Of a stretch of DNA of 64,000 bases, positions 8,609 to 17,131 are shown piece after piece. The stretch's first letter is position 1, and each line of letters starts with the position of its first letter. The stretch spans positions 3,749,501 to 3,813,500 of the forward strand of contig NZ_CP025263.1 in the NCBI RefSeq assembly GCF_002843605.1, given 5' to 3'. The position numbers and the translations under genes were made by a program. The notes beneath the pieces were generated by a model. The model made no database searches and was not told the DNA's origin. It saw only the letters and a program-made list of their open reading frames with translations. The DNA comes from Pseudomonas sp. S09G 359 (lineage in GTDB: Bacteria > Pseudomonadota > Gammaproteobacteria > Pseudomonadales > Pseudomonadaceae).

Positions 8609-10102
8609 ATGCCCGCACGCACGCGTTTTAGGGAGCATTACCGCAAGGCCGACCGCATCATGCTGGCGTTGATCTGGCTGATGTTTGGGTTCTCTGTGGG
8701 CCTGGCGTTCTGGCACGACACCTTGCTGCAGGCGATCATCGTCGGCGGCGGCACCAGCCTGGTGCTCACCGCGCTGTACCGTGCCATCGGCGGCACTCGC
8801 GTGATGCGCTGTGCACTGGGCGCAGGCCTGATGGTCATGGCCGCGTTGCATATCAACCAGGCCCAGGGCGTGATCGAATCGCACTTCGGGATTTTCGCCC
8901 TGCTCGCGGTACTGACGTTCTACCGTGACTGGCTGCCGATCCTGGTGGCGGCACTGACCATCGCCGCGCACCACGTGGTGTTCCACGCGTTGCAGCATCA
9001 AGGTTTGCCGGTGTTTGTGATGGAGCATCATGGCGGCTGGGGCATGATTTTCGTGCACGCCTTCTACGTGGTAATGGAAACGATCGCCCTGCTCTACCTG
9101 GCCCTGCACAGCCACAAAGACGCGGTCGAGAGCCAGGAAATGCTGGAAAAGATGCTCGCCGTGACCTCGCAATTCACCGTCGAAACCGCCACTGGGGAAG
9201 GCAAGGTGCATGTGTCCCTCACCAAGCGTTTCGACCACTTCCTGCAGCAAATTACCGGCCTTATCGACGGCGTCGCACGCGACTCCCACGGCCTCGGCCA
9301 ACTCGGCCAGGAGTTGGCCCACGCCAGCGGTACCCTGGAGACAGGCGCCCGCCACCAACTGGCGGAAATCGCGCAAATGACCGGCTCCATGCAGCGCATG
9401 GAAGACGCCATGGGCAACATTACGGTGCACGTTGAACAAGCGGTTGAACACGCCGGCGTCGCGAGCAAACAAATCCTGCGCGGCCAGGAAAGCGTCGGCC
9501 GCGCCCAGCATGAAATCAGCCAACTGGCCTCACGCCTGCAAGGCACCAACCAGACCGTACAAGGCCTGGCCGTGCAGGCCGAGCAGATCGGCTCCGTGCT
9601 CGAAGTGATCAGCAGCATCGCCAACCAGACCAACCTGCTGGCCCTCAACGCCGCCATCGAAGCCGCCCGCGCCGGCGAGCAAGGCCGGGGTTTTGCCGTG
9701 GTCGCCGACGAAGTCCGCAGCCTGGCGCAACGCACCGCCGTCTCCACACAGGAGATCAAAACCATTATCGACAGTTTGCAGCAAGGCAGCCGCCAGGCCG
9801 TGGAAGCCATGCACGACAGCCGCCAGGGCGTAGAGCGCTGTGTGGAAGACAGCCAGGTGGCGGTCGAAATGCTGCGCGCAGTCGGCAACGACATCACCCA
9901 GATCGATGAGCTCAACGGGCGTATCGTCACCACCACCCGCGAGCAGACGGCGGCCAACCTGGAGATTGTCGGGCGCTTGCAGTCAGTGCAGAGCATTGCC
10001 CAAAGCACCGCCGACGATGTGGAGATGCTGGCCAGGAGCAGCGAGCAATTGCCACCGATTGCGGTGCGGCTGGATGCGCTGGGGAGGAAGTTTCATCCGT
10101 GA
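8609..10102 (+). CDS. Methyl-accepting chemotaxis protein with histidine-rich membrane sensor
   Basis: This 497-aa chemoreceptor has no periplasmic ligand domain. Its first 165 residues form several hydrophobic helices with many histidines (81, 92, 121, 122, 126, 130, 140, 141, 150), then a short linker. The cytoplasmic signalling hairpin is canonical ([20 protein letters not shown] followed by [18 protein letters not shown]), so it should work with CheA/CheW. The start has GGAG upstream and a clear sigma-28 promoter. A membrane-embedded His cluster suggests sensing of a metal, heme, redox state or a membrane property, but that is inference. It stands alone; the next gene is unrelated. Confidence 0.9.
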   Translation: MPARTRFREHYRKADRIMLALIWLMFGFSVGLAFWHDTLLQAIIVGGGTSLVLTALYRAIGGTRVMRCALGAGLMVMAALHINQAQGVIESHFGIFALLAVLTFYRDWLPILVAALTIAAHHVVFHALQHQGLPVFVMEHHGGWGMIFVHAFYVVMETIALLYLALHSHKDAVESQEMLEKMLAVTSQFTVETATGEGKVHVSLTKRFDHFLQQITGLIDGVARDSHGLGQLGQELAHASGTLETGARHQLAEIAQMTGSMQRMEDAMGNITVHVEQAVEHAGVASKQILRGQESVGRAQHEISQLASRLQGTNQTVQGLAVQAEQIGSVLEVISSIANQTNLLALNAAIEAARAGEQGRGFAVVADEVRSLAQRTAVSTQEIKTIIDSLQQGSRQAVEAMHDSRQGVERCVEDSQVAVEMLRAVGNDITQIDELNGRIVTTTREQTAANLEIVGRLQSVQSIAQSTADDVEMLARSSEQLPPIAVRLDALGRKFHP

Positions 10103-10160
10103 GGCCTGAATGGCAAATACGCTACACTCGCCACCTCAAACATCAGCCAAGGAGGCAACC

Positions 10161-10517
10161 ATGGGCGTTCGCGGTAAAGACCGGCAGATCGACAATATCG
10201 AACTCAACGTTGGCGACATTGCACGCAGCAAAGCCTTCTACGCCGATGCGTTCGGCTGGACCTTCGTCGACTACGGCCCCACCTACACCGAGTTCAGCGA
10301 CGGCCGCTTGACCGGTGGCTTCACCACCGGCGAGCCCGTTCGACCGGGCGGCCCTTTAATCATCTTGTACGCGGATAACCTCGCCGACACCCAACAGCGG
10401 CTAAAAGCCCTGGGCGCGATGATTACCCGAGAGACGTTTACGTTTCCGGGGGGTAGCCGGTTTCACTTCACCGATCCGGATGGGTATGAATTGGCGGTGT
10501 GGAGCGATCACGGCTAG
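10161..10517 (+). CDS. VOC family protein (glyoxalase-like)
   Basis: A 118-aa single-domain protein with the vicinal oxygen chelate pattern: IDNIELNVGDIARSKAFYADAFGWTF at the N-terminus and FHFTDPDGYELAVWSD at the C-terminus, where the terminal Glu is a usual metal ligand. Function ranges from glyoxalase to dioxygenase or resistance proteins and is not decided here. ATG 10161 follows AAGGAGG at 10149-10155, so the in-frame extension to 10110 is not used. Confidence 0.85.
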   Translation: MGVRGKDRQIDNIELNVGDIARSKAFYADAFGWTFVDYGPTYTEFSDGRLTGGFTTGEPVRPGGPLIILYADNLADTQQRLKALGAMITRETFTFPGGSRFHFTDPDGYELAVWSDHG

Positions 10518-10610
10518 GCCTGTGAGCAGCGGTGCCGGGTGTCTCGCGCAAGGGAGAAATCCGCGGCACGTTAAGAGGCTGAGCAGGGCTTTGCATTTAA
10601 TCTGCCGAGA

Positions 10611-11078
10611 CTACGCCCGATCTATTCGCCCGGAGTAGCAACCCTGCTTGGCGTTGTGAACGTGAATGTAACTAACCTCTGGATTGGCAAACATCCGAGT
10701 AACCACAGGTTCTATTGCTATTCCATCAGCGACGTCGGCGTCGAGCAGCATCCCATCATCAGTGAAAGCGCGAAGTGATAGCAGGCGGATTCGCATAGAC
10801 TCGGGTACCTGATCGACTGCGTCATAAGTTTGCGTGGCCCACTCCCGTATGAAGATCGCGTGTGAGGCATGGTATGGCGTCTTGGCTGGCTGACAGACAT
10901 GGTTGAGTAAAAGCACGCTCTGACCTAGCTGCGCATCCTTCATTTCGATACGGTCGGGAAAGCCTGGGTGGCTGTCGACGATGTAACGTTTTATCCCGAG
11001 AGCCACGAGCTCTTGGTCGGGCAATCCAAACAGCGACTGGAATGGCTCGGGGGAAAGGCCAGTTATACGAAACGCCAT
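10611..11078 (-). CDS. DUF1203 domain-containing protein
   Basis: The 155-aa protein opens MAFRITGLSPEPFQSLFGLPDQEL and has PGFPDRIEMKDAQLGQSVLLLNH, the pattern I associate with DUF1203. No function is established for the family. It contains several Cys and His residues (HVCQPAKTPYHASH, HVHNAKQGC) that could bind metal, but this is only a possibility. It is followed upstream on the same strand, after a 121-bp gap, by a SUKH-like gene. Base composition is slightly less GC-rich than the surrounding genes. Confidence 0.75.
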   Translation of the reverse strand: MAFRITGLSPEPFQSLFGLPDQELVALGIKRYIVDSHPGFPDRIEMKDAQLGQSVLLLNHVCQPAKTPYHASHAIFIREWATQTYDAVDQVPESMRIRLLSLRAFTDDGMLLDADVADGIAIEPVVTRMFANPEVSYIHVHNAKQGCYSGRIDRA

Positions 11079-11199
11079 GGTCGAACTCCTATTGGTTTGG
11101 AGTCCTATCAGGCTGGAATCGTACAGTACTTACTATCCGATTCTTGCTGCTTTATTCGAGCTGCTGCCGCCGTAAGCCAACCTGGATGTACGGAACCTT

Positions 11200-11850
11200 T
11201 CATTCATTGCTTACCTGTTTAAGCCAGTTCCAGAATGGGTCACTGGACTCACGCGCGTCCATGCTTGTTGTGCTTGGGATGAGGTCCGATGCGCGTGCCG
11301 GGATGCTGAGGCCGAGCGTGCGTTCCACGTAGTCGCGCAATGCCTTGGGCGGTGCTGGGTAGTCATCATCTTCGTAGTGCTGTTCACGCAACTCGGACGG
11401 TGTTATCGAAAATTCCTCTGGCCAGCAGTGCTCGTTGTAACCGATGGCCAGTAAGCGAATCAGGTCTTCCACACCATGGGTCAAGATGCAGAGCATGTCT
11501 GATCCCGAGCCCGAGCCAAGATGGACGATTCGCTGCTGATCGTGGTCGTCCAGCCACAACCCTGCCCACGATCCATCGCCCCCCGTCCTGAGGAATATTG
11601 ATAGGCGTTCGTTTACTCGGGGATCTTCGCTGGCAGTCCAACGGGCAGTATCGGCGGGGTCCGGAACGTGAAAGGCGGTGATAGCGCTGTTGTTGTATTC
11701 AGGTTCGGGATGCAAGGTCATGTAGCGGCCGCCACTCCTGTAGTGACGGACGCAGCCTAGTGCTTCCAGAAACTCCATGGTTTGTCGCAGTACCGCAGGT
11801 ACCGGATTTCTTGCCGGGAAGGCGGCTACCAATTCGTCAGTGAAGTTCAT
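11200..11850 (-). CDS. SMI1/KNR4 (SUKH)-like protein
   Basis: The 216-aa protein starts at ATG 11850, preceded by AGGA; a longer frame to 11985 lacks a start signal. The middle has IVHLGSGSGSDMLCILTHGVEDLIRLLAIGYNEH, which resembles the core of SUKH proteins, and a C-terminal YPAPPKALRDYVERTLGLSIP helix. Many SUKH proteins are immunity proteins against contact-dependent or polymorphic toxins, but no toxin gene is visible next to it, so it may be an orphan or a housekeeping member. The call rests on the central motif alone. Confidence 0.6.
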   Translation of the reverse strand: MNFTDELVAAFPARNPVPAVLRQTMEFLEALGCVRHYRSGGRYMTLHPEPEYNNSAITAFHVPDPADTARWTASEDPRVNERLSIFLRTGGDGSWAGLWLDDHDQQRIVHLGSGSGSDMLCILTHGVEDLIRLLAIGYNEHCWPEEFSITPSELREQHYEDDDYPAPPKALRDYVERTLGLSIPARASDLIPSTTSMDARESSDPFWNWLKQVSNE

Positions 11851-12030
11851 GTCTTTCCTAATAAGTGCCTTTAGCGCGCATCGTACTGCAGTACCAGGGA
11901 CAAATCGCCGTGCGCAGCCCAACATCTGCTTCTGGCCGACTCTGGTGAAAACAGCCGACCTCGTTGCCACACTGCCCCTCGCCAACCCAGGTATGATCCC
12001 ACCTCACCCAGCGCCACTGGACCCACCCCC

Positions 12031-12483
12031 ATGCCCCCATCCCATACCCGCCCTATCCCCGCGCCCCTCCTGCAGCCCGGTGAAACCGTGGTGTTGTTCG
12101 ACGGTGTGTGCAAGCTGTGCAACGGCTGGGCACGGTTTCTGATTCGCCATGATCATTCGCGGCGGGTGCGGTTGGCGGCCGTGCAGTCGCCCGAGGGGCA
12201 GGCGTTGCTGGCGTGGGCGGGGTTGCCGCTGGATCAGTTCGACACCCTGGCGGTGATTCGTGATCGGCACTATTGGCTGCGTTCGGAGGCGGTGTTCGAG
12301 ATCATCGGGCAACTGCCGGCCGCTTGGCGCCCATTGGGGCTGTTGCGTGGCGTGCCGCGAGTGCTGCGGGATTGGGCTTACGACCGTGTCGCGCGCAATC
12401 GCTATCGGCTCTTCGGCAAATACGACAGCTGCCTGCTGCCGACGGCGGACCACGAACAACGCTTTCTGAAGGCGCCATTGTGA
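12031..12483 (+). CDS. DCC (DUF393) family thiol-disulfide oxidoreductase-like protein
   Basis: The 150-aa protein carries the defining motif VVLFDGVCKLCN with C27 and C30 as a thioredoxin-like CxxC pair, then the family's arginine-rich middle and the C-terminal YRLFGKYDSCLLP. The reaction is not established for the family, which is named for its Asp-Cys-Cys pattern. Its stop overlaps the GTG start of a DoxX-like membrane protein (12480-12483), a pairing that suggests a joint redox role at the membrane. Confidence 0.85.
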   Translation: MPPSHTRPIPAPLLQPGETVVLFDGVCKLCNGWARFLIRHDHSRRVRLAAVQSPEGQALLAWAGLPLDQFDTLAVIRDRHYWLRSEAVFEIIGQLPAAWRPLGLLRGVPRVLRDWAYDRVARNRYRLFGKYDSCLLPTADHEQRFLKAPL

Positions 12484-12848
12484 ACGCTCTGGTGCGCATC
12501 AACTGGATCGCGCGCGGTGGCCTGGCGTTCATGTTTGCCTACCATGGGCTGGTGCCGAAGTTGCTGTGGCTGAGCGCGGGCGAGCAGAGGATGATCGAGG
12601 CCCATGGCATCGAGCAGGTGCAGCTGTTCGCCACCCTCGCGGGGGTTGGGGAGATTGCCCTGGCGTTATGGATACTGCTGGCGCCGCGCAATCCCTGGCC
12701 GATCGCGGTGGCGGCGGCAGCGCTGCTGGGGCTGCTGGTGGATGTGGCGGTGTTCAGCCCCGGACTGCTCAAGGAAGCGTTCAATCCAGTGTCGCTGAAT
12801 GTGGCGGGGTTGACATTGTGTGCGGTGGCCTGGAGTGCCAGGCGCTGA
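12480..12848 (+). CDS. DoxX-like small membrane protein
   Basis: From the GTG at 12480, which overlaps the previous stop, the protein is 122 aa with four hydrophobic segments (FMFAYHGLVPKLLWL, a helix near residue 45, AVAAAALLGLLVDVAVF and LNVAGLTLCAVAW). The size and layout match DoxX/DoxD-like membrane proteins. It is probably translated by coupling with the DCC gene. Substrate and activity are unknown. No ribosome site is needed for such an overlap and none is obvious. Confidence 0.7.
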   Translation: MNALVRINWIARGGLAFMFAYHGLVPKLLWLSAGEQRMIEAHGIEQVQLFATLAGVGEIALALWILLAPRNPWPIAVAAAALLGLLVDVAVFSPGLLKEAFNPVSLNVAGLTLCAVAWSARR

Positions 12849-12852
12849 AGTT

Positions 12853-13350
12853 TCAGGCACCTGCCAGTAACGCGACCAGCTGCCACGGGGTCATTTTCGT
12901 GACCATGATCAACACGATCACAAACATCCCCAGGAAGCCAAGAACCCCCATCCAGAACCATTTGCGGTAAACGTCACGGTAGCCCTCTTCGAGGGCTGTG
13001 CCGGTGTGTGCCGCCGTCGACGCCATCTGCTGCAGGCGCGTCTGCAGCACCAGCACCGGCAGCCAGAGCGAACCCACGCAGAGGAAGATGACCAGCGAGG
13101 TCAGCACCCAGTGCGTGGTCAAGCCGAGCCCGGTGAGGTGGATCAGCAGCAGGCCGGTGATGATCTGGATGAAGCCCGCCGGCGTGGTGATCCAGGTATC
13201 GAACTGCACCACCATGCGCGCCACATGGGCGATCACCTGGGGGTTGGCGGTACGGCTCGCGGCGATCAGATAGAGGTACGAGCCCATGCCGAAGCCGAAC
13301 AGGAAAATCGCCGCAATGATGTGCAGGTATTTCAAGCACAGGTAGAGCAT
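12853..13350 (-). CDS. DUF2269 family membrane protein
   Basis: The 165-aa protein has four membrane helices and conserved features of DUF2269: LKYLHIIAAIFLFGFGMGS at the N-terminus, TPAGFIQIITG near residue 56 and a C-terminal helix. Function unknown; the histidines in the helices could bind heme. It starts 3 bp after the stop of the saccharopine-dehydrogenase-like gene, so the two form an operon. It converges with the DoxX-like gene, with only 4 bp between stops. Confidence 0.8.
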   Translation of the reverse strand: MLYLCLKYLHIIAAIFLFGFGMGSYLYLIAASRTANPQVIAHVARMVVQFDTWITTPAGFIQIITGLLLIHLTGLGLTTHWVLTSLVIFLCVGSLWLPVLVLQTRLQQMASTAAHTGTALEEGYRDVYRKWFWMGVLGFLGMFVIVLIMVTKMTPWQLVALLAGA

Positions 13351-13353
13351 GGG

Positions 13354-14481
13354 TCAGCCCTGCCCGTCAGAGAAATGCACGGCCAGGCTCAGGTTTGCCG
13401 GGTCGTTGATGGCCGCCATGTATTCGTCGACGCTGATTTCGCCCACGCACGGCCGGGCACCTGGCTCAGGTACATAGCCCTGGGCCATTTTTGTCGCCAG
13501 GGCGACGGCCGCGCAGCTGGGGATTTCCGGGCCTTTGTCGTTCAGGGCCGTCAGTTGCACGGCCAAGGACAGTGGCCGCCCGCCTGTACCGAGGCCGTGT
13601 ACGTCGATGTACATCGCACTTTTGCCATCGCCAAAGCGTTCAAACCAGGTGCCCAGGCGATGCAGTCGTGCGGCCCACACGACGTGGTTGTGCACCAGTC
13701 CCACCCGCAGCGCCTGAGCCAGCAGGCCATTGGCGACGCCGCCAAGTTTCAGCCCGGCACCCGCCTTGAAGCTCAGCGTATGGGCGCCATAACGGCTGGC
13801 GAATATGTCCATGTCGGGCACGTCGACGTTGGCCAACAGCCGCGTGCCCAGCTGGGGCATCTTGCGTAGGGTCAGGTCCTGCCAGCCCAGCACCGGGTGC
13901 ACCTGGCCATTGCGGAGTTGCTTGATCGGTTTACCCGCGTAGGCGAGCACCCCCTCGACGGTCGACAGCCCCGGCATTTTCGCCGAGGAGGAAATGCCAT
14001 GCTCGATCGTGTCGATGCGCATGAAACGATGGCGGTACTGATCGATCAGCGCCGACGACAGCGTCGGCACCGAGCTGCAGCCACTCAGGATGGCCACGCC
14101 CGCCTGCCTGGCGCTGGCATCCAGCACGCCCACACCATTGACGAAGGTTCGGCAGTCGGACAGGTCGCAATAGTTCACCGCCGCGTCGATGCACGCCTGG
14201 GCGACGGCATAGGATTGCCCCTGGAACGGGCCACCGGTGTGTATCACCAACTGGATGTTCATCGACTGCAACACACGCGCAAAGCCAGCGCCCATGGCAT
14301 CGCCGCACCAGCCTTCGCACGCATTGACCGACGACGTGTTGAGCTCATCCACCTTGCGTTGCAACTTATGCGGGTCGCGACCAGAGATCACCAGTGCAAT
14401 GCCCGGCGCGCCCACCAAATGCCGGCAAACGATGCTGCCGAAGTTGCCGTAGCCACCGACCACCATCACCTTGAGTGCCAT
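13354..14481 (-). CDS. Saccharopine dehydrogenase NADP-binding domain protein
   Basis: The 375-aa protein has an N-terminal Rossmann motif VVGGYGNFGS (residues 7-16) and the usual HTGGPFQGQSYAVAQACIDAAVNYCDLSD segment of saccharopine dehydrogenase-like oxidoreductases. These enzymes act on various substrates and true lysine-pathway activity is unlikely from this context. It is the first gene of a two-gene operon with a DUF2269 membrane protein, so a membrane- or lipid-linked redox step is possible. AGGGA precedes the ATG. Confidence 0.8.
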   Translation of the reverse strand: MALKVMVVGGYGNFGSIVCRHLVGAPGIALVISGRDPHKLQRKVDELNTSSVNACEGWCGDAMGAGFARVLQSMNIQLVIHTGGPFQGQSYAVAQACIDAAVNYCDLSDCRTFVNGVGVLDASARQAGVAILSGCSSVPTLSSALIDQYRHRFMRIDTIEHGISSSAKMPGLSTVEGVLAYAGKPIKQLRNGQVHPVLGWQDLTLRKMPQLGTRLLANVDVPDMDIFASRYGAHTLSFKAGAGLKLGGVANGLLAQALRVGLVHNHVVWAARLHRLGTWFERFGDGKSAMYIDVHGLGTGGRPLSLAVQLTALNDKGPEIPSCAAVALATKMAQGYVPEPGARPCVGEISVDEYMAAINDPANLSLAVHFSDGQG

Positions 14482-14602
14482 TTCGTTCGTCCCTAAACCA
14501 TCGATCGCTCGCCGAGCCTGGAGCAGGCTGGCGGCTGAGGCGGCTAAAGATACCCGATTTCTTTAACTTCATGAGCGGTGATCAACCGGCATCTGCTGCG
14601 GT

Positions 14603-15007
14603 TTACGCTGTGATGGGCTCCGGCACCTTGGCGATCACTTTGATCTCGAACTGATAACCGTACAACCACGTAACGCCCACGCCGGTCAGCGTCGGGTGCG
14701 GTGCATTGCCCCAGAATTCCGGCACCACCTTCCAGATGGTTTCGAACCTGGATTCGGGGTCGACGATAAACACCGTCACATCAATCACATCATCGAAGCT
14801 GCAACCCGCGGCCTGCAGGATCGCATTCAGGTTGTTGAAGGCCAGCCGCACCTGGTCTTCCAGGTCTGGCTCGGGTGAGCCGTCTTCACGGCTGCCGACC
14901 TGCCCCGACACGAACAGAAAGCCATTGGACTTGATCGCCGGCGAATAACGATTGCGCTCATAAAGTGCCTGGCGGCCAGGCGGAAAAACCACATCACGCT
15001 GTGTCAT
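14603..15007 (-). CDS. RidA family protein, probably non-canonical
   Basis: The 134-aa protein matches the YjgF/RidA fold (YSPAIKSNGFLFVSGQVG, LNAILQAAGCSFDDVIDVTVFI, FEIKVIAKV). True RidA removes imines such as 2-aminoacrylate using an Arg in the R-V-E strand. Here that strand reads TLTGVGVTWLYGYQFEI with no Arg at the expected site, which places it in the Rid subgroups whose activity is unknown. It is divergent from a LysR gene with an inverted repeat between, so LysR control is likely. Confidence 0.85.
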   Translation of the reverse strand: MTQRDVVFPPGRQALYERNRYSPAIKSNGFLFVSGQVGSREDGSPEPDLEDQVRLAFNNLNAILQAAGCSFDDVIDVTVFIVDPESRFETIWKVVPEFWGNAPHPTLTGVGVTWLYGYQFEIKVIAKVPEPITA

Positions 15008-15090
15008 AAGAGTCTCTCTCGAGGAAGTTAACGGGAGAGAAACTCTAGGGGCTTGTGCCCGCTGGATAAACGCGCAACCTTAGCTATCAC

Positions 15091-15109
15091 TGTTTGTAAA
15101 ACCCAAACA
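15091..15109. promoter_or_regulatory. LysR-type operator between ridA-like and lysR genes
   Basis: Inverted repeat TGTTTG-N7-CAAACA with perfect 6-base arms, containing the T-N11-A pattern typical of LysR sites. It lies 13 bp upstream of the lysR start in the 115-bp divergent gap, placed for autoregulation and control of the RidA-like gene. Confidence 0.55.
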
Positions 15110-15122
15110 ATCGGAAGCCGCA

Positions 15123-16040
15123 ATGGACCGTTTTGATGCAATGCAGGCCTTCGCCCGCGTGGTGGAAGCCGGCAGCTTTACCAAAGCCGCTGAAACCCTG
15201 CACATGAGCAAGACCACCGTAACCCAACTGGTGCAGCAGCTCGAGGCGCGGCTGCGGGTTAAATTGCTCAACCGTACGACACGCAAAGTCAACGTCACCG
15301 CCGATGGCGCGGTGTACTACGAGCGCGTGCTACGGCTGCTGGCGGATATGGACGACGCCGAAACCAGCCTGTCCGGCGCCTCGACGCAACCCAGGGGCCG
15401 CTTGCGCGTAGACGTGCCAAGCCCACTGGCCAGCATGATCCTGGTGCCCGCCCTGCCGGATTTTTACGCGCGCTACCCGGACATCCAGATCGATATGGGG
15501 GTGAGCGACCGCATCGTCGATATGATCGATGAGAACGTCGACTGCGTGGTGCGTGGCGGCGAGCTGACGGACCAGTCGCTGATGGCCCGCCGCGTGGGCG
15601 ACCTGCAACTGGGTGTGTTCGCCGCGCCGAGCTACCTGGCCCGCGTCGGCCAACCCGTGCACCCACGGGAGCTGGAAGACTCGCACCAGCGCATCGTCGG
15701 CTTCCTGTGGGCACGTACCGGCAAGGCGCTGCCCTACGCCATGCGCAACGGCGCGGAAAGCCTCCAGATCAAAGGCCGCTATGCGTTGGCAGTGGACGAT
15801 GGCAATGCCTACCTCGCCGCCGGCCTGGCGGGGCTAGGCGTGCTGTGGCTGCCCACCTACATGTCCGAAGCCTACCAGGCCCGTGGGGAATTGGTGCCGC
15901 TGTTCGAGGGCTGGCGCATGGACCCTATGCCCCTGTATGTGGCGTTTCCGCCGAACCGGCATATCAGCACCAAACTGCGGGTGTTTATCGACTGGGTGGC
16001 GCAGTTGATGGCGCGCCAAGGTTGCAATATTGCCCCTTGA
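15123..16040 (+). CDS. LysR family transcriptional regulator
   Basis: The 305-aa regulator starts MDRFDAMQAFARVVEAGSFTKAAETL, the standard LysR helix-turn-helix, and continues with a periplasmic-binding-like effector domain (RLRVDVPSPLASMILVPALPDF). The close form resembles the large CrgA/AaeR-type clade with the MDRFDAM start. It faces away from the RidA-like gene with an inverted-repeat operator between. The effector is unknown. It converges with mesD, with 29 bp between stops. Confidence 0.9.
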   Translation: MDRFDAMQAFARVVEAGSFTKAAETLHMSKTTVTQLVQQLEARLRVKLLNRTTRKVNVTADGAVYYERVLRLLADMDDAETSLSGASTQPRGRLRVDVPSPLASMILVPALPDFYARYPDIQIDMGVSDRIVDMIDENVDCVVRGGELTDQSLMARRVGDLQLGVFAAPSYLARVGQPVHPRELEDSHQRIVGFLWARTGKALPYAMRNGAESLQIKGRYALAVDDGNAYLAAGLAGLGVLWLPTYMSEAYQARGELVPLFEGWRMDPMPLYVAFPPNRHISTKLRVFIDWVAQLMARQGCNIAP

Positions 16041-16069
16041 AATACAGCAATGGCTGCGCAGCAGCATGT

Positions 16070-17104
16070 TCAGCGGTCGTTCAAAAGTTCTCTTCGAACA
16101 ATTTCCGCACCCGCACTCAGCGCCCTGAGCTTTCCTCTTGCGACGCCACGAGGCAACGGCGCCATGCCACAGTTGGTGCAAGGGTAGAGCTTGTCGGCAT
16201 CTACAAACTGCAGTGCTTTGCGTAGGGTATTGGCGACTTCCTCAGGTGTTTCAATCGCATGGTTTGCCACATCAATGGCGCCGACCATCACTTTCTTGCC
16301 GCGAATCAGTTCGATGAGATCCATGGGCACATGGGAGTTGTGACACTCCAACGAGATGATATCGATACTGGATTTCTGCAGCTTGGGAAACGCCTCTTCA
16401 TACTGTCGCCACTCGGTTCCCAGTGTCTTTTTCCAATCGGTATTGGCTTTAATGCCGTAGCCGTAGCAAATGTGCACGGCCGTTTCGCACTTAAGGCCTT
16501 CGATGGCTCTTTCCAGGGTGGCAACCCCCCAATCATTCACCTCATCAAAGAACACGTTAAAGGCCGGCTCATCAAATTGGATGATATCAACGCCCGCCGC
16601 TTCCAGTTCCCTGGCTTCCTGGTTGAGAATCTTGGCGAATTCCCACGCGAGTTTTTCGCGACTTTTGTAATGGTTATCGTAAAGCGTGTCGATCATCGTC
16701 ATGGGCCCCGGCAGCGCCCACTTTATGGGTTGCTGGGTTTGCTGACGCAGGAACTTGGCATCTTCAACAAAGACCGGCTTCTGGCGACTTACCGCACCCA
16801 CCACGGTAGGTACACTCGCATCATAACGATCACGAATTCTAACGGTCTCACGCTTCTCAAAATCAACGCCGCTGAGGTGCTCAATGAACGTCGTCACAAA
16901 ATGTTGGCGCGTTTGTTCGCCATCACTGACGATATCAATGCCGGCTTGCTGTTGTTCCTGCAATGACAAACGCAAGGCATCCTGCTTGCCCTCAGTCAGT
17001 TCGTCACCTTGCAACTTCCAAGGCGACCAAAGGGTCTCTGGCTGTGCAAGCCAAGCGGGTTTAGGCAAGCTGCCCGCAGTGGACGTGGGTAATAATTTTT
17101 TCAC
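16070..17104 (-). CDS. mesD: Core methionine synthase MesD (folate-independent, MetE C-domain only)
   Basis: The 344-aa protein matches only the catalytic half of MetE. From GTG 17104 the zinc ligands are visible: H211 and C213 (HICYG), E253 (SLECHNS) and C312 (TNCGM). It lacks the N-terminal folate-binding half, so it cannot work as ordinary MetE. Published work on core methionine synthases describes the MesD family of aerobic bacteria, which needs the DUF1852 protein and oxygen but neither methyl-folate nor cobalamin. The DUF1852 gene lies 27 bp upstream, which fits exactly. GTG 17104 is preferred over TTG 17113 because AAGG sits 9 bases before it. The pair is AT-richer than its neighbours. 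Confidence 0.85.
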   Translation of the reverse strand: MKKLLPTSTAGSLPKPAWLAQPETLWSPWKLQGDELTEGKQDALRLSLQEQQQAGIDIVSDGEQTRQHFVTTFIEHLSGVDFEKRETVRIRDRYDASVPTVVGAVSRQKPVFVEDAKFLRQQTQQPIKWALPGPMTMIDTLYDNHYKSREKLAWEFAKILNQEARELEAAGVDIIQFDEPAFNVFFDEVNDWGVATLERAIEGLKCETAVHICYGYGIKANTDWKKTLGTEWRQYEEAFPKLQKSSIDIISLECHNSHVPMDLIELIRGKKVMVGAIDVANHAIETPEEVANTLRKALQFVDADKLYPCTNCGMAPLPRGVARGKLRALSAGAEIVRRELLNDR

Positions 17105-17131
17105 GATAGACAACCTTGTACTTTTAATCAG

